This document shows positions 54,906 through 63,248 of a DNA stretch of 63,248 bases, one piece after another. The position numbers were made by a program, and so were the translations under genes. How positions within the stretch are numbered: position 1 is the stretch's first letter; the number at the start of each line of letters is the position of its first letter. The notes beneath the pieces were generated by a model. The model had not been told where the DNA came from and made no database searches. It worked only from the letters and a program-made list of their open reading frames with translations. The stretch is from Chara braunii (taxonomy: Eukaryota > Streptophyta > Charophyceae > Charales > Characeae), in contig BFEA01000501.1 in the NCBI GenBank assembly GCA_003427395.1, positions 621,213 to 684,460 of the forward strand, written 5' to 3'.

Positions 54906-55945
54906 TTACGGAGTCAAATCTAGCAGTTAGTGGGTAGGCTTTAAGATCCAATAGATAAAGGTTGCGCCTGGAAAAGAGTGGTAAGGCGCTTATGTATCTT
55001 GTCGTGTTCTAGTGGATGATTCATTCAAATTTTGTACATTTCGGCGAACGAAGGATTGAACACCTACTGCTAGCCGGTGTGCTACCATCCTGTCATAGGA
55101 GGTTGTTGGAAACGACCCACAGAGTTAGTAACTTACCTGTTAGCGGGGACGAACGAGAACTAGAAGGATAAGAGAGCTTGTCATTAAAAACCAGCAGTGC
55201 GCTTGGGGGATTAAAAATGTGTTCGCTTATAATCAGTGAAAGGAACCATTTTGATATTGCCTTTCTATTGACTTGCACACTTGACGAAGCGTCAACGAAT
55301 ACTTTCTTCTACTTGTAGAAGGTTTATCCAACTGTTGACCAATGTATCGTGGAAATAACACACCTTCATCTCCCTGTGCGTGTAGTTGAAAGCAGTGTGT
55401 GCCTATGCGATCTACAACAGATTCGCCCTATTGGTTGAAAAGGCTAGCAAGGAATGAGCCACAGTGGTTGAAGACTTATGTGTTGGCTATCCGGATGATC
55501 GAAAAGGGAGAAGAGGAAGCAACAAAATTGGAAACTTACCGGTTGGCTAGTGTGCAGATGACGAGCAAGCAACAGGAGGAGCCTAATGAGTTGGACTATA
55601 CACACTTTTTACGCTAAGCCGGAGCAGCGGGCGAAAAGAGTGCAGCAGACGAGTCACGGGAGGTGCAGACTTGCCCTTTCAGTCGGTATGCGACCATCGT
55701 ACAAGTCAGGGCAGCAAGGCTCGAGAAGGATGGCTGCGGTTTTGCTTCAGCGCGAAGGAGGACTTTGCTCTTGAGTCACGTTTTACGTTTTGAGTTGTGA
55801 CCAGTGCACTTCGGACATCGAAACACTGTGAAGTGAATGCGACTATAAAAAGAGGGGTACTGCTGCGATTCAAAGGGTCGTCAGGGGATCGGCGACAGAT
55901 GGTTTGACTCCAGTTTAATCAGGTTGTTCTGTGCTTTGACCATCA
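54906..55945. other. No recognisable gene; isolated motifs
   Basis: TTCTAGTGGATGATTCATTC (about 55007-55026) is a dispersed motif copy. ACTTACCTGTTAGCG (55131) and ACTTACCGGTTGGC (55540) are reverse CAGGTAAGT-type strings, as also seen flanking the head of HA copy 4. Otherwise unassigned. Confidence 0.4.
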
Positions 55946-56300
55946 TTGCGGGGCCCTCAGACGCACAAAGGTCTCGAAGCCCTCTCCTGCGAGTTGAGTC
56001 AGTCCCTCTCCTGTATCTCGAGAGTCTGAAACCCCTCCTTCTATCCTTCTTACTCTAAGTCTAGTCTTGTTTTGAGAAGAAGGCGGCAAGCGGGATTGCA
56101 ACCCATAGGACCGCAACAAGACTCTGTGGGGAGTCCACCCACCGATAGTGGGAGCTCTGTCGGAACTCAAGAGGAGTTCCGGGGGCAGAGAACCTATAAG
56201 TATACGTCTCTCTGTCTGTATGACCCCACTGTACCCCTGTTTGACTATGTCCCCTTAATTAGACTGATTGTATGCGTGCGACCCCCTATGATTTTGTCTT
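55946..56300 (+). repeat. HA element copy 6: head
   Basis: CATTGCGGGGCCCTCAG start, CTCGAGAGTCTGAAACCCC, and the head hairpin at 56155-56190 with outer CTCTG/CAGAG and inner GAACTC (56163-56168) with GAGTTC (56174-56179). It aligns with 19934-20240 and inverted 39860-40118. Confidence 0.75.
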
Positions 56301-56439
56301 TTTTCAAAAATTAGTCAGAATAAATGGAAGGAATATGTGTGAAAAACTTAAGTTTTTCTTTATTTTGACTGAAAGGAGACTGAAGAATGAACTGGGGGAA
56401 GGTGGGAGGAAGACAATTTGCATGTGTTTGACCAGGTCA

Positions 56440-57215
56440 TACATGGACTGGGCATTGTTTATAAGTTGAATGGCCCATGGCTATGTTTACTTGGTTGTTT
56501 TATGAAGGACCAGACATTGCTTTTAAGATGAATGGCCTGGTTGTCGTGTTTATTTATGAGGGTTTGCCTGAATGATCTTTGAGACCAAGCATTGTTTCTA
56601 AATGAATGACTAGGTCTCTCTGTTTCTTTTGGGGTTTCTGACTGAAGTTGGGCTGAAGAATCCAACTTCATGCTTTGAATGGTTTAAGAATAGGCTGAAC
56701 ATTGTTTTTAAGCTGAAAGATTCAACCTTTTATTTTATTTTTGGGGGAGGATTTTTGGTTTAAGGCTAAACATTGTTTCTAAGCTGAATGGTTTTGCCCG
56801 AAAACCGCGCACATAAGTATAAACTAGGTATAATAGGAAGTACTTTATTTATACTTGCATGAGAACTGGCAGTCGGACATTGTTTCTAAGCAGAATGGTA
56901 CAACGCTAAGCCGTATCATCAAAAAGAGAAGGAAAATTACGAAGTATAATTGGAAGTAATCTGGGCAAGTTGAGCATTGTTTCTAAGCTGAATGGCTCAG
57001 TCCCCTGCCCATATTTTTATTTCTTTTGAAAACAAAGTCGAAAACTATTAAACTTTGGATATTAAACAGTTCAGGGTGACTAAACATTGTTTCTAAGCTG
57101 AATGGTTTAGTCATACGACCAAAGAAGAGAAAAGTAGTTGTGCAACTTGTTCGTGTATATTCTAAAGGCATGCTAGACATTGTTTCTAAGTTGAATGGTC
57201 TAGCGCCATGCCATA
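56440..57215 (+). repeat. HA element copy 6: hairpin array
   Basis: Nine units with loop ATTGTTTCTAAGCTGAATG. Stems: TGGGC/GCCCA (56449-56477), CCAGAC/GGCCTGG (56510-56540), GAGACC-A-AG/CT-A-GGTCTC (56581-56618), GGCTGAA/TTCAACC (56693-56727), GGCTAAAC/GTTTTGCC (56764-56798), TGAGC/GCTCA (56971-56999), TGACTAAAC/GTTTAGTCA (57077-57113) and GGCATG-CTAGAC/GTCTAG-CGC-CATGCC (57167-57212). One unit (56874-56903) has a poor stem. This is the clearest fixed-loop, variable-stem array. Confidence 0.9.
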
Positions 57216-58011
57216 TGTAAGCTAGGTATAAGGGATAAATAATTTGAAAGTTTCATGAACTATTTATGAGAAGTTGACTCTGGGTTGGTGAGAGTACTTA
57301 CCTTTGTGGTTTGGCCTTGCAGGTAGTTGAGTGAGACTACTACTTAGTCTAAGTTTCAGTTTGACAGGTAGTTGCTTTAGTTGCTCGCCACGTGCTAGAG
57401 CTATAGGAGTTAGTTTCAATTCCTGCATTTTCTGAGCTAAGTTTCTTTTTCGATTCTTGCATTTTCTGGGATAATTTTTTATACTTGGCTTTGTATAAAT
57501 CTTGGTAAGTTACTCTCTCTACGAGAAGCGCTGTCAAAATTTCTCCAAATCCTATGAGTTAGTTGAATTTTGACTTCTTAAAGTTCAGTTTCTCTAAACT
57601 TTATATATGGCTTAGTAAAAATTTGAAAAGTCTAATTTTCTAAGGGGAGTGCTGAACAAATTTTTCTAAATCACAGAGTTAGATAAAATTGGATCTTAAG
57701 AAGTCAAAGCCATATTAGATTTTGAACTTAGATTTGTATAAATCTTGCAATAACATTTTTTAAAAGGAGTGCTGCCAAAAGTTTTACAATTCTAAGGAGT
57801 CAGTTAAAATTTTGTCTTAGTTGAACTCAAGCTTTGCTTTTGAGTTTATATCTGACATAGTATAAATCTTGGAAGTCTCAATTTCTAAAGGGAGTGCTGC
57901 CCAAATTTTTATTAATTTAGAGAGTTAAACAAAATTTGACTTTCCAGAGTCAGGGAACATTTCAGTTTTATATTCAAGCTAGTATAAACTTTGAAAAAAC
58001 GATTTTTTTAT
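57216..58011 (+). repeat. HA element copy 6: second tandem region
   Basis: Four or five imperfect units of about 120 bp: TCTAAAGGGAGTGCTGCCCA-type string, AAATTT, GAGTTAG, AAAATTTGACTT and TATAAATCTTGG. They correspond inverted to 26950-27120 and 37946-38070. No twin hairpins or tail follow; an ES element begins at 58012. Confidence 0.65.
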
Positions 58012-58610
58012 GGGAAGCGTTGTCGGTGCGGATATCCTTACAATGGTATCCACCCTGTTTTTTGTTGCAAGCGACAGAAAGTAGGTATGGTTGAAGTTAA
58101 AGTATTTCGCGCGAGGCGTTGTTGCGTCCGTGGTTTACGTTGACTGGACGGTTGACTAGAGTAGAGAGTGTGGGGGCGAGCATACTTAAGGCGCGCGTGA
58201 TCTATTTGTTGTTGATGATTGAAGAGCAGTCATGGTTGCCGACCATATTTTTATTTCTGATTAAACTAGGATTAAAATGATTATGCTTCCTGATTGGTGT
58301 GCTTGCCTGTGACTTGTGCGTACGTACGGAGGACGACATCGGCAACAATTTGATCTATGAATACACCCTTTTAAGTCCGCGCGTTGTGTAGTATCGGCTT
58401 ATATAAGCGTTAGATAGCACTAGGCTCAACATTGGACCTAGTACTATTGGTTGAGGTGTCGGACTTTCGTTTGAGGGAATCGGGGATCAAGGTCAGCGGA
58501 CGGCGACGCGAGGGCATCGGAGCAACGTGAAAAGGCCGCGGGGTTGAGGGCTCAACGGGGCTATCCATCACGATTTTGTTGCTATGTGATTGGGTAACTT
58601 TCACCTTCCG
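58012..58610 (+). repeat. ES element, compact copy 2
   Basis: GTTGTCGGTGCGGATATCC head with hairpin GATATCCTT, AC, AATGGTATC (58031-58050; one mismatch), GTTTTTTGTTGCAAGCG, a body matching 23200-23520 (CGTTGACTGGACGGTTGACT, GATTGAAGAGCAGTC, GATTAAACTAGGATTAAA), then a tRNA-like tail (GTACTATTGGTTGAGGTGTC, GGGATCAAGGTC) and GGGGTTGAGGGCTCAACGGG. Like 23152-23760 it stands at the truncated edge of a larger element. Confidence 0.65.
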
Positions 58611-59230
58611 AAAGCATTACTTTACCTTGAATTCTCCATTTTCGGCGTTCTTTTTGGGCCAGGTGTGGATTAACGCGCCCTGTTATCGAGATACACGGCT
58701 TGTCAGTCGTGATATGCTGAGAAGGGTTTTGGGGGCGAGCATACCCGGCGTTTAAAATCGCTAAGCGGCCTGGGAGCCACTATTAGAAGGTCGCTACGGT
58801 GGCTATTCGAGAGGAAACCCCGCTCAACATTTGAAATTATCAAGAGTTCTTGGGTCGAAGTACCCTTCCTCTAATGCTAAGGATTTGCACTGGGAACCGC
58901 CATGTTAAAGCCCACTATATAGGCCCGTAGCAGGCCCGCGCCCTAGCTCCGTGGCCTGTAGAGAGAGGTCTGAATGTGAATTTGCCCGGTAAAAGACTGA
59001 CAACGGGAGTGACTTCTGCCGCAGGGAGGCATCCAAAAGGAAAGCTCCGCCTGAGTAGGAGGGTCATGAGGAACTGGTGGGCCCGCAATAACATTGTTGC
59101 ACAAGGCGTATGCCCCAATGACACTCTGAGACAGACCGGCCTGACAGGTGAGTTGCCGCCTAGTAAACTCCGACTTTTGTGGTCGGTGTCATGTCACCTA
59201 TAGCGGTCGGCGAATTTTGAGGCAGCAGAA
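58611..59230. other. No recognisable feature
   Basis: Unassigned. Short open frames at 58915-59203 overlap on both strands. Confidence 0.4.
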
Positions 59231-60150
59231 TTAGCGGATGGCTTGGCATCGACGAAGAAGAATCGAGCAGGTCTAGGCGTAGTGAAGCGTTCGACTGTAG
59301 AAAGTGATGGTGGGGAGATCGTGAAGCACATATGAAATGCGCACGACTCTCTCATTGTTAACTATTTTCGGGAAGACAAAAGGCTAATCCCAGATTTTGG
59401 GGGTCGTGTGAGACCGATTCTAAAGTCGAAATCGGATGAAAGTTAGTGGGGGGAGAGGTTAGCATAGAAAGGTTTGCGTAGAGATGATGAACGAGCGGAC
59501 ACGGGTAAGACGAAGGGCTAGTACTTTGACAAGATCAAGAGGGTCTGGGTGAAGAGAGAGGCGATTCCAGGGTATTGACACCGGACAAATCTCATAGTGG
59601 AGTCAGATTTAGGAGTAGGATAGTATGGGAAGAGTACAAACGAAAAAACGGGTGCGCCGGGGCAACAAACGGAGCGACATAGTGGGAGCAAAACTTTGAC
59701 ATCTTATTCGATTCTCGGTGAAATCGGACGGAGTGAAGAGCGATGAAGAGGTTTTGAAGGATTGCGAACGTGTTCATGAAAGTGAATTTGGTGATGGGAT
59801 CAAGAACTGCGTAGTGCGAGGTACGGATGTCGTATGCGAGAGGAGCGGCCTCAAGTGATGGTGTACATTTTCGTGTCCTAACGAAGGATTCACTTCGAGT
59901 GTTTGTCTTATAAACGAGAATTTCTCTCTCACTGCGCATTACGGGGCAACTTCTGCATTCGACGTCTCTTTTGAGTACATATTCATGACAGAGCTCTCTT
60001 GTATCTGCCCTTTCCAATGTACCTTTCCACGTTGTCACGGAAGGTTCATTGTCGTTTGAGCGGGGGATTGCGCAGCGCTTGAAAGTACTCGCCGCTGATC
60101 GATATCTTGGAGCGCATACCTGAGAAGGGGGGTTATATCCCTCCGCTTGC
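59231..60150 (+). repeat. Probable G module, copy 3, with motif copies
   Basis: 59380-59600 resembles the G module in purine bias and in GAAAGTTAGTGGGGGGAGAG and GGTATTGA-type strings. Dispersed motif copies follow at 59880-59900 (TCCTAACGAAGGATTCACTT) and 60030-60050 (TGTCACGGAAGGTTCATTGT). A 148-residue minus frame (59592-60038) spans these repeats and is not called a gene. Confidence 0.35.
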
Positions 60151-61460
60151 TACGTATATGACGACGAGAACGAAGCTCTACTCACGGTTGCTGGTTGCTT
60201 ATCAGGTTGGAGATCCTCTTGCTGATGGTCGCGGGTCATCTTTGGGTACGGTCCTCTAGAGGACCTATTTTTTGTCACGATCATTGTTTTCCAAGTTTCG
60301 AGCATGGCCTGGTAGAGCAGACGGCCAGGTGCATGGTAGACCAGAGACGGCAACGGGTATAAAACAGAAAAGTTTGGATTGACAGTGTGTCTTCCCTCTG
60401 TCTAGCAGGAGACTCGGGCCGAGGGTGTCGTCCTTTCGTAGGAGTGGCTTGAGGCCAACTGTGGGGTTGAAAGCTTACTTGCAGGCTAAAGTGTTGCCCG
60501 TTCTGTCGACGTGAGAAGTGAGCACTAGATACGGGGGCATGCCTACGAGTCGAAGAAGTTAGAAAGCGGGATGTGAAGGCGGGAGACGTGACCACTTGCT
60601 GGCCCACTGTACACTACCGGGTGGAGGGGTAGCAAGTGACAAAAGGGGGCAGCAGCAGAGCTTGAAAGGTTACGTTTGGCAAGGGCACTACTTGTTCCGC
60701 TCAACGGAACAACGGGGAAAGGAGAGGTTGTAGGCAGGCTGCAAACTCAAACATTTCCCTGTAGATTGCTACACTGCTATTTGAAGGAAATGAGTTTCCT
60801 CACAGACCCTCTATGATTCCACCAGACATGGATGGCGGATACGAGGTTGACCGGATCATAGAGCATGGCTACTTTTCTACGGGAGAACGTGGACGACCTC
60901 AAAAGCAGTTCAAGGTACGTTTTAAACTCAAGCGCCATCTGAGGACAGATGGTTTAGTAAACGAGAACTACTTGAAACTGCTCCTGATATTGTCGCTGCT
61001 TATGAACTAGGGTTAAAGTCGTAAATATTTCTACAGTGGAACTCGAAAATGGGCCGGCAGGAATGTAATAACCCTGTTTAGAAGTAGCCTGGGGCCCAGA
61101 ACTCAGCCCCAGGCCACGCAGACCTGAGAAAGTGTGCGCTGGGCAGTGTGACCAAGACACGCTCAGGCCTGAGTCTGTCGAGTGTGGTTGTGTGACCGAA
61201 CACTGCACACAGGAAATTCAAGAGTCAAAGTCAACTGTAGAGTCAAAGGTACTGCACGCAGGCCCTGGGATGGATACACTCACTTGTTGTGCGCAGGTAC
61301 CCAGACAGCATCCAGGCCAGACGGAATTCGGTTTCAGGCCGATCTGAGCCCTCATTCGCATTGAGATCTGGACGGTCGAGGGATACAGCATCGGGGGCCC
61401 AGACCCCGCATCAACACTACATAAGAGTTGACTTCCTGGCCTTGACATTCATTCTGTCTT
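60151..61460. other. No recognisable gene
   Basis: Frames at 60281-60607 (minus) and 60813-61010 (plus) show no domain. The latter reads IPPDMDGGYEVDRIIEHGYF and then KQFKVRFK: this resembles the chromodomain-type stretch of Ty3-type integrase tails (YEVDRIL...YLVKW-like), but it is only 65 codons and isolated. Treated as a possible retroelement fragment. Confidence 0.35.
60813..61010 (+). pseudogene. Possible chromodomain fragment of a retroelement
   Basis: The frame contains GGYEVDRIIEHGYF followed by KQFKVRFKLKRHLRTDGLVNENYLKLLLI, whose order resembles a chromodomain (EVERIL...YLVKWKGY...W), found at the C-terminus of some Ty3-type integrases. The conserved tryptophans are missing and no integrase core is seen nearby. 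Upstream, CCCTCTATGATTCCACCAGA gives no extension. Confidence 0.25.
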
Positions 61461-61462
61461 GC

Positions 61463-61860
61463 GTTGATGCTGACTTCACGCATTGACTTCGATGCTGGCT
61501 TGACGCTGCGATGCTGGCTCGACGCAACTGGCATTCTAACTTGGCAAGGCGCTGCTATTCCGACATGGTGGTCGGCTTGCTCCTGTTTTCTTGGCATGCT
61601 GACGTGGCAGCTGCCATGCACCTTCGCTGATGTGGCTGCCGCCACGTGTTTTATTTGGCTGACGTGGCTGTTGTCCACGTGTCCTATTGCGGGGACTACA
61701 GGATCGGCATTGCTGTTCTGTTTCGTCGTCACTTCAGAAGGAGATCAGGACTGTGGGGAGTTTGAGGATACGTGCCTGGTGGTCTTCATGTCGACATTGC
61801 TCCAGATGCTGATGTGGAACTGATTAGACGTGCCACGTGGCACATTGAGGATACTCGGAT
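61463..61860. repeat. Degenerate GCTGACGTGGC-type repeat with G-box palindromes
   Basis: 61463-61690 has imperfect TGATGCTGGCTCGACG and GCTGACGTGGC units, some folding (GTGGC/GCCAC near 61631-61646). A perfect palindrome GTGCCACGTGGCAC stands at 61830-61843. CACGTG is a plant G-box core, but here it is embedded in a repeat. Confidence 0.5.
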
Positions 61861-62554
61861 ACTCGTTCAGACTATTGATTGATGAGGTGGCAGTAGAGGA
61901 GGGAGCCCGAAGTAGGAGTGGGCATTTTTACTTCCTCTCCTTTGTCTCTTCTCCCTCCTCCCTCTTCGTCTGTGTATGATATCTCACCTCATTCTGTCTG
62001 GTCACAATTTTTGACTATTAGTAATCATCAGCTGATGGACATTTTTCTGGACTTGCATTGTTGACAACTGTCTCACGATCTGGGTTCATTACATTTGTGT
62101 AACCTTTGAACAGAGATACAAAAATTAATTTTGTTCGCAGCGTTGGTGAAAAACGGAATGAAGATTAATCCTACTGTATTGAGTATGAATTCTGAGCGAT
62201 AGGATAAACAACATTATCATATAAGCACGAGGAGAGAAGATACGCTTCATCGTTAGGAATTTTAGATGATGCGACCAACTTGAATTAGGTGAGATGGTAG
62301 AGGGGGCAAGAAAGGATGGAGGGCAGATAGAAGAAGAAGAGAAAGATAAGATCTTTAAGGGAAATCGGCGAGAGGAAGGGAGAGAATTAGTAAGGGGAGA
62401 GAGATTGACAATACCGCGCTCCTTGTCGGCCAAGAGCAATGAATTTCCTTCCTCCCAGTTGAGGAAGGTCTTCCAATCACCCCTAAAGCGTCTTCTCGAT
62501 CGTTCCCCCCCTGTGAAACGACGAGGTCGCCGGTGCGCAATGATCGTGACAAGT
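61861..62554. other. Mostly unassigned; purine-rich block
   Basis: 61921-61980 resembles the pyrimidine end of the P module (CTTCGTCTGTGTATGATATC). 62290-62420 is GA-rich, giving Lys/Glu-rich frames. No gene is supported. Confidence 0.4.
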
Positions 62555-62579
62555 CATCACAATGATGCTGTGGGCAATG

Positions 62580-62585
62580 GCGGCC

Positions 62586-62618
<33 letters not shown>

Positions 62619-62710
62619 GCCGCTGAAGATGGCGGCCACAAACCAGTTCTCCCTGTGGTAACTTGCCGGACACCTCTAGCTCAAGTCCAGGAATGCCAAA
62701 GGATCGGCGT

Positions 62711-62741
<31 letters not shown>

Positions 62742-62870
62742 AATGATGATGATGATGATGATGATGGCCGGTGAATATGGGGGCCTTAAACCAGTTGTCC
62801 CTGTGGTAACTTGCCTGACACCTCTAGCGCAAGTCCGGGAACAACAAAGGATTGATACGCCAAGCTGTCA
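62580..62870 (+). repeat. Two-unit repeat with (GAT)n, period about 147 bp
   Basis: (GAT)n at 62587-62618 and 62713-62766, each followed by GGCCG-TGAA, AAACCAGTT-TCCCTGTGG and TAACTTGCC-GACACCTCTAG. The second (GAT)n has one AAT interruption. Poly-Asp and poly-Met frames are artefacts. Confidence 0.85.
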
Positions 62871-63215
62871 CAGTTTGTATTCACACTGGAAATCAAAATC
62901 AAATGAGTTTTTGCCCTTTTGCGCCACGCGAGGTGTCTGTTCTCGTTGAACTCATCTTAGGACACTCGCGTTATCTTCTAACAGGTGCGTCCCTCCCTCC
63001 AAATTCCTTGCGTGCACTTGCGCGCGGGGAGGGGTGAGTCGGGAAGGGAGCGCGGGAAGAGGGGGAGACAGACCGCGCGCACGTGCGCGCGGGGGTAGTT
63101 GGGTCGGGTAGGAGGGGCGCACACGGGATGAAGTCGAGGTCGAAGTTGGGGGGGACTGTCGGGATTGGGGAGGGTGTCGTATCGGGAGCGGCGGGAATGA
63201 GGGAAAGTGGGAATG
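62871..63215. other. GC-rich right flank, no gene
   Basis: GGGGAGG/GCGCGCG-rich sequence (63020-63215) with no recognisable feature. Confidence 0.4.
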
Positions 63216-63248
63216 CTGTCTCTTATACACATCTAGATGTGTATAAGA
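63216..63248. other. Nextera mosaic-end junction adapter
   Basis: CTGTCTCTTATACACATCT (63216-63234) followed by AGATGTGTATAAGA (63235-63248), the mosaic end and its inverted partner as in a mate-pair junction adapter. It is not biological; the contig was closed or cut at adapter sequence. Confidence 0.98.

Noticed and set aside
59592-60038. 148-residue minus-strand gene
   Set aside because: Spans two copies of the dispersed GATTCATTC-type motif and has no recognisable domain.
61830-61843. G-box promoter element
   Set aside because: The CACGTG palindrome lies in a degenerate GCTGACGTGGC repeat field with no gene start nearby.

Overview
The window is eukaryotic, non-coding for almost its whole length and dominated by repeats. 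A U6 snRNA-like sequence, tRNA-derived SINE-like modules, an LTR-retrotransposon gag remnant, a hAT-type insertion and dense microsatellites ((GT)n, (GA)n, (ATT)n, (AAAT)n, (AT)n, (GAT)n) all point to a large repeat-rich nuclear genome. An algal or plant-like lineage (for example a charophyte) is possible, but this is a guess. No intact host gene can be supported. Nextera mosaic-end sequence at 12265-12295 and 63216-63248 shows an Illumina transposase-library draft assembly, and several junctions look artificial.

Layout. 1-4700: microsatellites, short dispersed modules and a CA-rich minisatellite. 4721-7170: first copy of a composite 'hairpin-array' (HA) element. 7197-12240, 15105-19914 and 21828-23146: three copies of a large B segment, the third truncated. 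12241-12460: adapter-bearing misjoin. 13806-14770 and several other places: ES elements (TG-hairpin head, tRNA-like tail). 19934-21800, 24591-28847(-), 35641-40118(-), 47986-51560 and 55946-58010: further HA copies. 31309-32442(-): gag pseudogene with a hAT insertion (32475-33521) just upstream. 43560-47740: small modules and microsatellites. 51990-54900: G modules, U6-like sequence, ES element. 58600-63248: mostly unrecognised sequence, GAT repeats and the terminal adapter.

The most interesting signal is the HA family. Up to six copies share one order of parts: a head hairpin, a copy-specific tandem array, a pair of hairpins, and a tail with an A-box-like string plus two hairpins. Array units keep a fixed loop within each copy while their stems change in sequence but stay paired, for example GGTTGTAA/TTACAACC beside GGTGATAA/TTATCACC. 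The head, twin and tail hairpins also show compensatory changes between copies. This suggests either selection for a folded RNA or single-stranded DNA, or a mutational process such as template-switch correction of palindromes. No protein-coding partner is visible in the window.
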